Assembly: GCF_020085105.1 (NCBI RefSeq)
Contig: NC_058051.1
Coordinates: forward strand, 25,081,455-25,145,454
Direction: 5' to 3'
Source of the DNA: Siniperca chuatsi
Taxonomy: Eukaryota; Chordata; Actinopteri; Centrarchiformes; Sinipercidae
Length of the DNA: 64,000 bases
Shown: piece by piece, positions 21,149-37,789 of the stretch
How positions within the stretch are numbered: the stretch's first letter is position 1
Layout of the letters: the number at the start of each line of letters is the position of its first letter
Translations under genes and position numbers: made by a program
Notes under the pieces: generated by a model
The model's input: only the letters and a program-made list of their open reading frames with translations
Databases searched by the model: none
Told to the model about the DNA's origin: nothing

Positions 21149-23479
21149 ATGGCGAGAATGGTTACCGAGAACGGCTGTGGAGTGGAAACACAGAACCCAG
21201 AGCCGCAGGGACCGGGTCGGGGTTCGGCCAGATGGGGTCCACAACACGCCGGTGCCCAAGAACTGGCCAATTTATACTCACCAGGTGAGTCGATCCCCGC
21301 AACAGCTCCGTCTTACGGGCTTGTTTCCCCGGTTCAAGTGTCCATGAGTGGTGTGACATTACGACAGGCTTTTTACATAGCGTAGTTACGAAGTAACAAA
21401 CCTACTAAATTCACAAACAAGAACACCGAACAATCAGCGACAGTACCGCGTTTGCCACAGTCACACTTTTGTTGTTACACAATAGGAATCATGTGAGATT
21501 GGTTGAATTTGTGCTTGAGTCGCTGTTGTCCTTTGACATTTCGAGCATCAGGCAGATGTTAGAAGAATCCACTGCTTCTGCTTGAGGCTCAGAAGCCACA
21601 TTTGGCCATGGAGCTGCTGTGACCTTTCATAACAGTGTTGTTGCTAAGTCAGCCCATAGACTGCAACTCAGAGAGCAATGCATAATCAAAAACTTATGGT
21701 CTAAATAGTTTGATGTCTTGGCCATTGCACTGTGCCAGTCCTCCCACCATCATTCATGCCATTTGAACTCAAAAAGTGGCCATTGTACAAATACTTGATG
21801 CCTTTTGAGCTCCTCATATCAGTTGAGGACCTTACAAGGATCTGAATCTGACAGCTTTGACTGTATGGCAATCAGACCTTTTGCCATTTTGTTTTTTTAG
21901 CCTTTAAGATTGTACCCTTCTTTGAGTTGTAAGACGTGGATAGGTATTTCAGGCCCAGCTGCTCGCCAATCATCTAACAAGCGAAGTGCAGAGGAATGTT
22001 GCCTCACCGAGTGTCTCTGTTGTGAAGAAGCATCTGATAATGAATTATGATGACTAATTTACTAACCTTTGGATATTTTAGTTCAGGTTAGGTGATATCA
22101 CATCAAGTCCTATAGGCTGGAGACATAATATGGCCGATAATCTTATCAGAAAAGTTTCCAAATCTGTGCTTGTAAGAGGTGCTGCACATGTGTTTAATCA
22201 TACTAATGTGTATGCTTGTGTTATGCTTTTAAGGCAAAAGATGTCAAGAATGGATAAGTGTTATCCTCTGCTTCTCTCTCATGGCCTTCAACTTCATTCA
22301 CCTACTTGCCAATTTCCATCTGGGACATATATGGTACATCCTGTTAAGCATTGGTAAGTATTAACCAGAAAAACGATATAATGTTTTGATGTTGTATTGT
22401 CTGTTGTTTTTTCAGAGCTGCAGTCCAAACAAGTGTTGGTTGTTCCCTCATCCTTTTTCTGTGCTACTCTCCTCCTCAAACTCATTTTCAGTGTCAGGAA
22501 TACTCACCGCAGACTTTGCGTCTGGAATTGTTCACTGGGGGGCTGATACGTGGGGATCAGTGGATCTACCCATCTTTGGAAAGGTAACGCATCCATGAGT
22601 CAATTTCTCATTTTTTCCCCCCAAACTAGAATCCATTGTTTGTACTCTAAATAATCTGTTTTTTGAAAGGAACATTTTCCTGCATTTACAGTGTGTATTA
22701 TTTCTAGTTTTCCACCCTATTGGACTGTCTGATCTGTCCTGCAGGCCTTTATACGACCATTTAGAGAGCACCACATCGACCCCACAGCCATCACCCGTCA
22801 CGATTTCATTGAGACCAACGGTGACAACTGCATGCTGACCATAGTCCCTCTAGCAAACATGGCCTTCAACTTCCTAACCCTCTCCCCTGGTGAGTTTTGT
22901 ATCAACAAACAGAGCCTGACATTTTCTTCTACATCAATAAATGCTTCAATCTGATCTAAGCTGTTACTTGAGAATAACCATGCAGAGTTTAACCTTGTTT
23001 CTGTCTCCTTTTTGCAGCGGAGATTTACCAAATCTACCCCTGGTACTGCTACTTGTTTGCACTAGCCATCTTTGTGACCCTTACCAACCAGATTCACAAG
23101 TGGTCGCACACGTACTTCGGCCTGCCTCGCTGGGTGGTGTTCCTGCAGGACTGCCACATCATCCTTCCCCGCAAGCACCACCGCATCCATCACGTCTCCC
23201 CTCATGAGACGTACTTCTGCATCACTACAGGTTTGTCTTTATTTCCTCGTGGGGATTATAGATAAAAATCAGCCTGTACGTAGTGTTTTGACGATGAAAT
23301 CTCACAGTTTGTGGGATGAGACTCAGGCAGATTTGTCATTAAGCTTTTTCTCTCCAGGATGGCTGAACTACCCTCTGGAGAAGCTGGGTTTCTGGAGGAA
23401 CCTGGAGGATCTTATCCAGGGTGTGACGGGAGAGAAGCCCAGGGCGGATGACCTGAAATGGGCTCACAAAGTCAAGTAA
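21149..23479 (+). CDS. peds1: Plasmanylethanolamine desaturase (TMEM189/Kua), six exons
   Basis: ER-membrane desaturase that introduces the vinyl-ether double bond of plasmalogens (plasmanyl- to plasmenyl-ethanolamine). Coding exons: 21149-21284, 22234-22353, 22492-22583, 22745-22889, 23018-23230, 23358-23479. All junctions have GT-AG borders, phases agree, and the total is 828 bases (275 aa plus stop), close to human PEDS1 (about 270). Exon 1 carries the [19 protein letters not shown] block. Exon 2 encodes a hydrophobic segment. Exon 3 has [16 protein letters not shown], exon 4 [17 protein letters not shown], exon 5 [11 protein letters not shown] and [16 protein letters not shown]. These His clusters form the di-iron site of the Kua family. 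The C terminus is LKWAHKVK. The start is the first ATG in frame. It lies just upstream of ube2v1 on the same strand, as in mammals. Confidence 0.97.
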
Positions 23480-26400
23480 CGCTGCAGGCTAACTGCACCC
23501 TACCTCAGAAGATGCTGGCTCCGTCCAGGCTTCTCATCCCCTTATTTGCCTCACTTAAACTGTAATCCATAGGATGAAAAACTAACAAACAATTTCTGAT
23601 GCCATAGCTTTAAGTCTTGCACATTTTGTCTGTTTTTCAAGAGGAGGGCTTTGTTGATGGATTTTTTTCATAACTCACTTATGGAGATCATCATTTCAAA
23701 TTGCAATATATCCTTAACTCTTCGTATGTCAAACACAACTCATCACTTTTTTGAGGTGATTTACAAATGCTTTTGCTAAGAAGGTATGTCAGGTACACAA
23801 TTTGAAATCGCTTTCCAAGGAGATTAAAAGATTTCCGTCACGTCAGAAAAGTCAAACAATCCCGAGAAAGAATACTTCAAAGAGTGAACACTCACTTTTT
23901 TTCTGCTCCAGAGCCACAACTGTTCATTTGGAGAGTCAATAAATCACATTATATTTAGCACTGCTATATTTTCTCTGGATCAGTCTTTGCATCTCCACCT
24001 TTTCAAGGGTCTACTTGATGTGCAAGTAATAAAATTGGATTAAGGCCATGGTAAGTGGTAGGGATGGGGTGATTTTTGGATGCTTTACCAATGTTGATAG
24101 CTAAAGAACAAATTCGTTAATCACTGTTACATTTGTTGACTTGCACATTTGTCTTCAGCTGCACACTACTAATACTAACCAATACCCAATGTTGTTTCCA
24201 GTAACTTGCTACAAATCAGGATGCAGCCATATTTTTAATAGTTTAGTCATGGATTTGTCAGTCTGAGACAATGACTACTTTAAAGCCCAAATCATCCCAC
24301 CAGGATGCAAAATGGCAGGTGTGACAGCTCAGAAAAACAGGTTTTAAAGTAAACAAACCAAAAAGAATAAAAAACCAAATTGCTAAAATTGCTTTCAGAT
24401 CCTAAGCTGGCATTTTGATTGGAATTTGTTATTTTCTAGATGTTATCTGGCCATTGAAACACTTTGCATTTTTATCTTTGATGATAGTGTAAACACTGAA
24501 GATGGGTCATTTTCAGGCTAAGTAATTTGATCTAAAAAAGTCACATTGAAATGTGTGTAACTGTAGTCGGCGTTGATGCTCGCCACCATGCTGGTGTTCT
24601 GCTGAGTCAATCTTGCCCTACTAAGTAGTGTCTTCAGATGATCGCGTGTCCTCTGTGAAAAGCATTTTTAGTTTTTATTTATCTCCTGGTTAACAGACAG
24701 TTTTGCAAGAAAGAGGCACATGCAGTTTTTGTCAAGCTGCCTTACACACCACAGATCCAGTACTGGTGTCTTTGTTGTTTTGTTTCATTTGCAGCACTTC
24801 CTTGTATTGTTGCAGTGGTAAATCTGTCTTTCTGGGATTTGTGTCTCAGTTAATCAGATACAGATACTCTTATTATGTGCCAGCTGTATGTAACATTGTT
24901 TTCACTACTCACATCTTGCTATTATTTTGTATTGTATGAAGGAACAGTCAGTAGCATTCCCCGTGAGTTATGTTGTCACTGTGTACCGCCTTGGTAACTG
25001 TGACAAGCAGACCTGGTGATGTTACAAAGGCTTCGGTGAAGGCTGACGATACAGGAATTTCTTCACTCCTATAGATGAGATTATGTAATTAATCAGTTGG
25101 TTGAAAGTTTTTTTTTTTTAATGCTTTCGTCCGTAATTTGTAAATGTATTGTACAGCGAATAACTATGCAGTGTAATAAGAGGCCCTTAACTATACGTCT
25201 TAACTCATCCGATTAGGTTAAAATGCCTTTCTTTTTCTTATTGTTTACACATATTTGCTAAGTTGGAAAACTGGAGCTCAAAAATTTAGCTACCTTATAA
25301 ACTGCATGACAAAATTATTTTTACAAATTAAGATGTCGCTTACACTGACATAAGAATGCATGCATGCACATAGCATGTCGGCTTGTGCAAGCAACATACT
25401 GGGTCACCAGCTTTCCTTTGAGCTTGTGCAAGGCAGACTCTGACTAGGGAGGATTGTGCTCGCTTCAGATTAAATTAATTGTACCGCTGATGACCCCAAA
25501 CTTTGACCAGATGGTCCCGGGTTTGAACTACCAAAATGTTATCTTCATTCCGAGGAAATCCTGGCAAAGGTTTTCAGGTTTAAATGGGAGAAGCTAACCT
25601 TGCTGTTCAGTTAGGTTAAAGGCTGAATTATTAAGCTTCTGGTATTATACTCAAAGTAGACAATTTAGTGATAGTTATAGTTCATTTTGAAGCCAAAATT
25701 CAGTTTTATACTATGTAATGTTCCGATTTTTGAATCCCTCATACTTGATTATATAAAATGATTCACCATAGGTCAACAGCAGAAGTACACTGCAGATTGC
25801 ATAGTGCTTGTAGAGTATTGTGAGAAGCAGTTTTGTGTGTGCTAGGTATATAAGCTGGTAAATGGATGCCTTTATGTGTCACTGCATCGCAGTTTAAGGC
25901 CTGCGTAGAAGTTCTACTCCTGTAGTTATTTTTTGATCAGCATTAGGCAAAATGTTGTTTGGGCACTACTAACTGTCGGTAGACACATTTGAACTTTGAC
26001 AGACAACTTATTTTCTAAATAGGAATCTTGGCATTGGCTCTACTGGATGTTTCAGCGCTTTGGTAAATAGCTTTTTGTGATGATATAAAAGTCATGACAA
26101 TTTAAGGACGTTTTGTGTTTTTGTATTAATGCAAAATACGACAGTAGTTAAGGATAATGGTCAGAAATACTAGACATGACATGCCATAATTAGTTTGGAG
26201 ACTGACAAAACTGACAACCTTGCAATAAAAATATGTGGTGAGCTCAGAAGGTACCCATACTATAATAATCTTTGCTTGGAGATAGACTTGCTATAATTGC
26301 TATTTATGCCTGTCATAGTTGGGAGTCTTGTTGTGAGTATAGATCTAACATGCATTATTTTATACATCATTCTTATTCTCCAGATGATCCCAGGATTGCG

Positions 26401-27071
26401 GTTAGAGTGATTAAAGTAGTTTAATATGAATTTGTGGGGAAAAAACACTCCATTAGTTAAGACCGTTATTTAATAGATAAAAGTTTCCATCAGATTCTGT
26501 TGGCTGAAGTAACCGAATGATTTCAAATGCATTATAGGTTCTATGTAGCCATATATCAGTACAGTTAACTTGGCCTTTTGTTATTGAGGTAGAATTTGTG
26601 ATTAAGGTGTGTTTGGTTTTTCTGCTTAGAGATGCTTTCATCAGTCGATTTGAAGGGTATTTTGTGACAATGTGTGGTAAGCTAAATATTTTCCCACCGG
26701 AAACAATTTTGTGAAAGCAAATGAACTTGTTGGTAAGTTGTCGTTGATATGTTTGACATGCTGTGTTGAATTCACTTTTGTAATGACTCTTGGACTTATG
26801 AAATGAATTGCCTTATCCTTTCCCCGACTGATTTACTTTAAATCTCGCCAGCGATATGGGAAAACAATTTATTGACTCACTTTAAATTGCCCTTCACTTG
26901 CCTCTCACTTCCTCTGAGGCAAGATCCATTTGGATGTTGTAGTTGGTTATGTATGCTGGTGGTGATGGAGTTTTAGATATCAGAATAATGCCTTGATGCC
27001 TTTTTGTTGTCTTCCATTTGGGAGGCTTACAGTGTATATATTAAACTGTATTCATAAATAAACTAAATAAA
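23480..27071 (+). other. peds1: peds1 3' UTR region with several polyadenylation signals
   Basis: AATAAA occurs at 23938-23943 and 24028-24033, then as a pair at 27057-27062 and 27066-27071. A short or a long (3.6 kb) 3' UTR is possible. The stretch is unusually free of recognisable repeats compared with the rest of the window, which fits a long transcribed UTR. I see no ORF of note in it. Confidence 0.5.
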
Positions 27072-27329
27072 CTGTTAATAATGACCTGTTTTCTCTGATG
27101 CATTTCTTAATTTCTTGGCTTTAGTTTAAAGATGTTGTAGCCATGTAATTAGGCTACAGACATTCTTTATATTGGTCTGCCAACATAATCTTATTTACTC
27201 CCTTTTCGGAGTCTACAGTCAGAGCAGAGGCTCATAGGTGTTTTTTAAGGAATACATTTAGTCATGTCACAGTAAGAAAAGCACAGGTGTAAATATTAAA
27301 ACTGATTAACAGAGCCACCTTAAATGTTA

Positions 27330-27840
27330 TTAAACTCTTTAATTCCTTCCTATAAGTGTCAGTCTACTGTATATGACCTTAAGTCGATAAACTGGACATT
27401 GATCATTAACATCTCTGCAATACTTGACATAATTGTGCAATATTCTGTGTTAATACTCCTGTGCAATAAACTCTTGTACAATATACTCTATTCAGTTTAA
27501 AATTCCCTATTTATTGATATCTATTCATACCTCTTTTACTGCTGTGCAATATCCTCTGTCTCATTATAATCTTAATAAGCTACACTTACCTTGACAGTTC
27601 ATGCACTATTAATTTATACCGTATTATTATCATCAACCGGTAAACCCAATTTGTACTTCACACTTATTTTATTTTATACTTATACCCACCTGGTACTTAA
27701 TTTATCTTACCTGTATTATAGTGCATTATATTTTTTGCTTAGTACTTCTATTCCTGTGTGCACTGACGTGATAGTGAGCTGCTGTAACAAAATAGTTTCC
27801 CCTCGGGGATCAATAAAGTATTTCTGATTCTGATTCTGAT
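27330..27840 (+). mobile_element. Rex1/CR1-like LINE, 3' end only
   Basis: This is a 5'-truncated copy of the same non-LTR element as 35560-36580. By eye it is more than 90% identical to 36090-36580. It ends in CCCCTCGGGGATCAATAAAG and a short TTCTGA-type tandem tail (27821-27840). It contains only the 3' non-coding part. The 78-codon ORF at 27591-27827 is part of this tail and not a gene. Confidence 0.75.
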
Positions 27841-28195
27841 AGTAACACTTCAAAATTTCTGTTGTGAAAAAGGCTTATTAGTAATTAATTAATGGGAGGC
27901 CGGCCTCTTTAAGCCAGCTTTCCAACCTGGTTTGGTGTTGTTAGTCATTTTTGCAGCCTCCAACACAGAACACACATTTACCACTCATGCATACACTTCT
28001 TACACCCCATGCTTATTTATCTAAATAGTTATGTTTGTGTACGCTTGTCCTCCTTTCTTCACACACTCTGAGATGGTTTGTGACAGTGCTGAACGGTTGA
28101 ATCCTTGTGCAGCACTTAAGTTTCTTTGAATTCAGCTTTTTAGGGAGCCACATAATTTCAGCAGCTCAGACTATTAGCCAGCAGGGAACAACAAA
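27841..28195. other. Intergenic, no gene seen
   Basis: Short spacer between the LINE tail and the ube2v1 promoter. No repeat or coding signal that I recognise. Confidence 0.5.
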
Positions 28196-28199
28196 GGAA

Positions 28200-28284
28200 G
28201 CGACGCTTTGCGTTTCGTCCTCGCGCACGCACCGTTGGCCACAATGGCAAAACTGCGTGCGCGCTCCCGCTGTGTAGCGACAAG

Positions 28285-28292
<8 letters not shown>
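28200..28292 (+). promoter_or_regulatory. ube2v1: ube2v1 promoter: CpG-rich inverted repeat and TISU/YY1-like start
   Basis: The sequence becomes CpG-rich. CGCGCACGCA (28222-28231) and TGCGTGCGCG (28254-28263) form a perfect 10-bp inverted repeat with a 22-bp spacer; each arm resembles an NRF1 half-palindrome. The start codon is embedded in CAAGATGGCGGT (28281-28292), which matches the TISU consensus SAASATGGCGGC at 11 of 12 positions and also fits a YY1 site. TISU elements drive both transcription and translation of mRNAs with very short leaders, so the transcription start may lie only a few bases to tens of bases upstream. Confidence 0.6.
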
Positions 28293-31683
<3,391 letters not shown>

Positions 31684-31796
31684 GCCCCTGCTACTTTTGC
31701 CTCCATTCCCCCCCCCCAACTCTTCTGTTTTGCTTTCACCCGTTTATCCCCATTCTGCGCCATGTGACATTACACCTCCTGCCGACACCTTGGCTG

Positions 31797-31972
31797 AGCA
31801 CACACACACAGCAGACGACTTAAGTATACATTAAAAGATACATGCAAACAAACATACACATATATCTGTATACACACACATACAGCAGAAGACTTAGTAT
31901 ACAATACCAGATACATGCAAACACACACACACACACACACATATATATATCTGTATACACACACACTTATTA
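31797..31972 (+). repeat. ube2v1: Tandem duplication with CA/TA microsatellites in ube2v1 3' UTR
   Basis: Two consecutive units of about 75 and 86 bp (31799-31872 and 31873-31958) each contain an (AC)n run, a CAGCAGAMGACTTA word, GATACATGCAAACA and an ATATATCTGTATAC end. The second unit has a longer CA and TA run. It lies 115 bases after the stop, so it is probably transcribed. Confidence 0.8.
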
Positions 31973-32956
31973 AGTGTTCATGAAAGTCATTCCAGGCACT
32001 GGCCCCCTCCCTCTCCCATCACTGGAGCTCTGGGTGGACTCGATGTGACAAGGCAGGCGGAGTCCTCAGTCCACACCAGATATGATCATTCGAATACTGT
32101 ACATGTTACTAATCTTTTTTTATTATTATTTGTTAAAAAATGCAGATTGTACAATAACATAAATAATCTTATTGAGTGTACCTCTTTGTGTGTTGCCTTT
32201 TTGTAACATTTAAAACAGCCACTTAACATAATTGCACTTAGTTGACTAAATGTGTGGTTGCTGTTAGTTACGAGAGTCTTCTTTCAAGGTGTACATATCA
32301 AATCCTGTACCCAAAGCATTTAGATTGGCAAATAATGTTAAGTATGTCTTGTCATGTGGCCAGATGTCTAGTGAAATATTTTCGTGTGTGTGTGGACTGC
32401 ACAGAATTTTTTTTTTTTTTCAAGCAGTCCTGTAGTAAATGCACAACTGCTGCTCAGCAAGGTGCCTGGAAAAGGTCACCTTAGTCACGCATGGCTTTTT
32501 TTCCCCCTTCTATGTAAGACAAAGTGAACATTGTGTACAGTATCTATACCACTATATCTGATCTTAGTATGCATAGTAGCATAGTTTGCAAATCTACTGT
32601 AGGTCTGCAGAAGTCCCAGTTAAACCATGCTTGAAAATAGAAGTGAAATCAGCTACCTCTTTTGGTCCTGTGTAACGTCAGGGGGGATCTGACTTGTGAA
32701 ACTGTCTTTGCTACTTCATGTGACAATTTGTTTTACTTTCTCCACTTCTTTCATAAATATTACTTAATGCTTTTCATGCATTTGTGTCATTGTAGATCAC
32801 TGCCTGTTAGTGCTCATGGGTTGCAGGTAGTGAAAGTTTGTGTTTCTACATAATGACTTGTCTTCTGTACACTGTTTATTTACATAACTTCTGCACATTT
32901 AACTGATCTTAGATAAAGCAGAAGTGTTATAGAAGCACTCTTAAAGAACACTTAAA
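31973..32956 (+). other. ube2v1: Probable ube2v1 3' UTR and downstream spacer
   Basis: AT-rich, no ORF of note. I found no AATAAA, so the 3' end of ube2v1 is not fixed. A poly-T run lies at about 32407-32420. Confidence 0.4.
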
Positions 32957-33287
32957 GGTATAGTTCAACATTTTGGAAAATACGTTTTTTTAGCTTTCTT
33001 GCCTAGAGTTAAATGAGAAGATTCATACCACTCATGTCTATAAACAAAATATGAAGCTAGAGCCAGCACATGGTTAGCTTAGCTTAGCATAAAGACTGGA
33101 CATGAAGAGAAATAGCTCTCAACATAAAAATAAATCCACCTAACTTCTCTATAGCTCACTAATTAGTGCGTGTTTAATCTGTTCACAGTGACTGGCCTGG
33201 CTCCGAAATAGTTCTTGGAGTTAGTACTTCTCATAACTCTTGACAAGAAAGCAAACAAGCATATTCCCCGAAATGTTGAACTATTCC
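32957..33287. mobile_element. MITE family C, copy 1
   Basis: A 331-bp element whose ends are inverted repeats: GGTATAGTTCAACATTTTGG at the left and CGAAATGTTGAACTATTCC at the right. The interior carries GCTTAGCTTAGCATAAAGAC. It matches 41942-42322 in design. The flanks CTTAAA and ATAAAG may hold a short target duplication, but this is unclear. Confidence 0.65.
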
Positions 33288-33599
33288 ATAAAGACGTTAC
33301 TCCCAGTTAAGCTCTTACTGGCTTAACAGCACAGTTGTGTAAACACACATTTAAACACACTGAAATTTTAGTGGTCAGGTTTGTGTGGAGAGAATTTATT
33401 TTTCCCACCTAAATATAATATAGTTAAATGTTGAGGAAAGAGTGGTTTTGCTATATAAAATACAAAAACATATTTAGCATATAAGGAAAATAAAAGAACA
33501 ACACGGACACAGGATTAGAACTGGGAACTGTCTTAAATAGCCTATTGTCAACCATTAAAGCACGGCTTTGCTCGCTGTCCTCCAGTTTTATTTATTAGC

Positions 33600-35190
33600 T
33601 TAGTTTACTGATAGGTGAACAGGGCATGCAATTCCCACAATGATCTATCCTGGACCCATTGTGCTGTTTACATTATATGTAAATGATTTGCCATCTGTAT
33701 GTCCTGACACCAACATCCAAATGTATGCAGATGACACTGTAGTTTATATAAATGGTATGACACAAGTTGCTAATTAACTCACGGTTCATGTAACAGCATG
33801 GTTAAAGCAATGCTAAATGTAAACTAAATGTGTCTAGAACAGTATGCCTGTTTTCACCAAGACAAACAGTCAGACAGACAATCCCACTAGCATTTCCACC
33901 TTAAGCGACTGTTTAACAGATTGGATGTCTGCAAACTTTCTTCAACTAATTCCTGACTAAACAGAAATTCTTATCAGTAGTCCTGACCATCTGCATCCAC
34001 AAATCCAGCCATCACTTGATCCACTGTGCAAATATCTTAAGCCTTCTGTCAGAAACCTCAGTGTGATGTTTGACTCCAGCCTCAACTTCAAAATACATAT
34101 CCAGTCTTGTTTCTACCATCTCAGAAATCGTTAAATTTTGAGTTTACACATGCTTTCATTTCCTCTCAATTGGATGACTGCAGCCATCTCTTAGCTGTCA
34201 TAAATCGATTCACAGACAAATAGTACAAAATGCAGCAGCCAGACTTCTAACACCGACCAAGAAAAGAGATCATGTTACTTCCCTTTTAATGACACTGGCT
34301 GCAGGTTGAATATAGAATTTATTTTAAGATCTTACTCATTGTTTACATAATATGTTTAAAGCACTTCATGGTCCCATATTACATCTCTTGAGTTACTCTC
34401 CTCTTATCAACCTGCATGCAGCCTGAGGTCCTCAGGCACGAACCTCCTGGCTGTTCCTAAGGCAACATTAAGGACTAATGGTAAAGCAATTCGCTTCTCA
34501 AGACATTGTGGGATTCCAGGCAACACGTTACTGACCAGCGACGTGAAAAACTTCATTCGCATTAAGTTGAAAAACTGTAACATCATAACAAGGACAGAGC
34601 TTTTTCTGTCAGGACATCTGATGAATAAAAAAGACTTTCCAATCAGTCTCTGTTTTGATTAATAAAGAAACACCGATTAGTCTCCGGCGTCTTAATGAAT
34701 GTAGCCTAAGGTCTTCTAATCTTTATGACAAAACAGTCTGAGCCTGTTCTCTCATGTCAAAGAGTTCATAAAGGTCACTTTGACACTTTTGGTTTATTCA
34801 ACAGATGATTTAACAGATGATTCAGCATTTTACATATACAGTACATTTCAGTCATTTCAGTAATTTCCCACCACAGCACCACTACTATGGGATGACCTGT
34901 TAGAGAATCTCAGACTTGCAAAATCAATATCTTCTTGAAAACTCACTTTTATCAAGACTTTCTTTTATTTATTTTTTAATCAGGCAAACATTTCTTTTAT
35001 TTCTTTTTTAATCAGGCAAACATGCATGTATGTGAGGTTGTGTGTGTATGTGTATTTCTCTATGCATGTATATATATATACTGTATGGAGGAATGTACAG
35101 TATGATTTTAGAATTTTATTGCCTTATGCCTGCCCTTTGTAAAGCATTTTGTAATCTGCTTTTGATGTGCCATATAAATAACCTTGATTA
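33600..35190 (+). mobile_element. L2-like LINE, heavily decayed
   Basis: Reverse-transcriptase pieces in several frames remain: a degraded PQGSILGP-type box at about 33630, Gln-Met-Tyr-Ala-Asp-Asp-Thr at about 33720-33740 (catalytic Asp pair intact) and a C-terminal block with QNAAARLLT at about 34228. Many stops separate them. The 3' end reads TTGTAAAGCATTTTGTAATC and CATATAAATAA, the L2-type tail. A 32-bp tandem duplication (34959-34990, 34991-35022; one mismatch) sits near the end. Confidence 0.7.
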
Positions 35191-35559
35191 TTGCAGTACA
35201 AAATGTCACTGACGTGTGCTGACATTACAGCAAGAGCACCTTCCTGTAGACACACCAAACTTAAGCCTTATTTGAGGTTTACCTAAAGTTGTAAAAGCCC
35301 AACAGGCAAGAAAACTAATTAGGTGGTGTAAGGAAAAATACAGGCGGGGGAAAAAATAGCTAATGTGTATCTAAAAGGCTCCAAAGCCTCAAGCAAAATT
35401 AAAGTCAAAAGCAGAACTGAGAACTTTTACTCGCTGTGACACAAGAAGTAAGAACAGGGAGGCATTACACCTGTCTGTCTGACCAGATGATGGGCACGAA
35501 GAACACTAGATCATGCATACTACTAATAATAATAAATAAAGCAATAATGTTAGATTTCA

Positions 35560-36580
35560 TTACATTTCCACAAGTCACAGCTGGAGAAGCATTGGTGTAC
35601 TAACATTAATAATGACTGCATTCAGCAGTGATGATGAGTCTGAGTACAGGGCTGTGGGTAACTTTGTCTCATGGTGTGAGCAGAACCATCTGCAGCTCAA
35701 AACGACAAAGTCTAAGGAGCTGGTTGTGGATCTACGAAGGGCCAAGGCACCAGTGACCCCGGTTTCCATCCAGGGGGTCAGTGTGGACATTGTAGAGGAT
35801 TACAAGTACCTGGGAGTAGACATGGACAATAAATTGGACTAGGCTAAGAACAAGCCTTTTACAGGAAGGGCCCGAGCCGCCTCTATTTTCTGAGGAGGGT
35901 GGAGCTGGACTCTCTGTCGGTGGTGTCAGAGAGGAGGATGCTGGCCAAACTACATGCCATCTTGGACAGTGTCTCCCACCCGCTCCATGACGTGCTGGTC
36001 AAACAAAGGAGCACCTTCAGTGGAAGTCTCATCCCCCCAAAAAGCACCACAGAGCGCCACAGGAAGTCATTCCCGCCTGTGGCCATCAAACACTTTAACT
36101 CCTCCCTCTAAGTGTCAGTCTACATGACCGTAAGTCATTAAACTGGACATTGATCATTACATCTCTGAAATACTTGAGATAATTGTGCAATATTCTGTGT
36201 TAATACTCCTGTGCAATATACTGTTTTCAGTTTAAAATTCCCTATTTATTGATATTGATATTTATTCATACCTCTATTACTGCTGTGCAATATCCTCCGT
36301 CTCATTATAATCTTAATAAGCTACACTTAACTTGACAGTTCATGCACTATTACCTTATACCGTATTATTATCATCAACCGGTAAACCCACTTTGTACTTC
36401 ACACTTATTTTATTTTATACTTATACCCACCTGGTACTTAATTTATTTTCTGACCTGTATTATAGTGTATTATATTTTTTGCTTAGTACTTCTATCCCTG
36501 TGTGCACTGACGTGATAGTGAGCTGCTGTAACAAAAGAGTTTCCCCTCGGGGATCAATAAAGTATTTCTGATTCTGATTC
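35560..36580 (+). mobile_element. Rex1/CR1-like LINE, 3' part with RT remnant
   Basis: At 35612-35842 the plus strand encodes an RT C-terminal piece with CEQNHLQLKTTKSKELVVD and EDYKYLGVDMDNKLD before a stop. At 35899-36111 it encodes the element's last segment (SERRMLAKLHAI..., ending FNSSL). About 60 codons expected between them in this family are missing, so there is an internal deletion as well as 5' truncation. The 3' non-coding region (36110-36580) ends in the CAATAAAG...TTCTGATTC tail and is nearly the same as 27330-27840. Confidence 0.75.
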
Positions 36581-37785
36581 CATTTAGGTGGTAAAAGTGT
36601 CTACATCTTACACTTAACAAGAGGCAGGTGTTGAAGGCTTTTTACATGAGGAAGTGCCTACTTCCCTGGAATCATTTTGCAACTGTTTGTTGCACAAGAC
36701 TCCAACCCTCCTGCTTAATGACCAATGTGTACAAGTGACGTCTTGAGACCTCAGTGCTAGATCTCACGCTGTATTTTACGCCTGCTGCCTTTAGGGGGCG
36801 GTACAGGCCTGGACAGTCAAAAACAACTACTGCAGCACATTTAGTTTTTCTGCTGGAGCAAATGTATGTGAGCAAAATTGTCAAGGGCACCTCGACGTGC
36901 TTCAGCACTGACTTGACCTAATTAAGAGGTGAGTGCAGTAAAGAAAGCTCAGTGGATATAGACACTGCCCTCTTGTTATCCAGTGGAGCTGATCAACCGC
37001 TGGAGTGGACTCTGACCTGCCCAGAAGCCATGTGATTCCCATCAGTGTGTGTATGTACCAACAGCCAGAGTAGGTCTGTCACTAACTTATATAAGATAAC
37101 AGTTGTATTCAACTCCTCCAGGGACTGAAGAAACTTGTAAGTACATTTCCATGTCTAAAAGGCAGGTTATTTGCTTGTGGGATCAGTAGTGAGTATATTT
37201 TCTGTTCCTCTAAAACATAAGAATCTGAACTAAGACCACACTTTCTTTCCGTTATCTCAAGTGATGACATTATTTAAAGGCATAATACTGTTTTTCTTAG
37301 AAGCCTTTCTTAAACAAACATGGATGCATCATGTGATTATTTACACGAGTCAAACTTGTTTTGTCCATCATCATGAGATCAGTGTGAAAGCTTCAAGCAT
37401 GCCAGGCGACAGAGCATGGAGGCCCATATGGTTTGTTGAATTCCCCTACGTGTGAAAGGGATGTGAAAATTGTATCAGCTGCTTGAAACACGAGTAGCGT
37501 ACTGTGGGTGTGAACTAACATGACAGTGGTTTTGGTTGTGTGAATTTCTGTCAGGAGAGACTTGATTTCCCGCCGGCTTTATCTGTGAAGAAAGACACTT
37601 GTCCTTGACTTGCTTTGTTACATTAATGCACATGATGTTGTAAGGGTTTACTGATAATAACTCAACTGGTCTCAACTGACATTGGATCTCATGAATTATC
37701 AGCGATTAGAGATATTTACTGCCTCTGCCAACAGCCAGGGATGTTTCTTTGTCTACATTGTTGTATAAAGGAATCAGCTCTGAGC
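36581..37785. other. Intergenic, no gene seen
   Basis: AT-rich DNA without recognised repeats or coding blocks. A short stretch rich in GGGGGCGG lies at about 36790-36800. Confidence 0.45.
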
Positions 37786-37789
37786 AGCA

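Noticed and set aside
27591-27827. Two near-identical 78/79-codon ORFs (also 36332-36571)
   Set aside because: Both are the 3' non-coding tail of the Rex1/CR1-like LINE. Their similarity reflects copied repeats, not a gene family.
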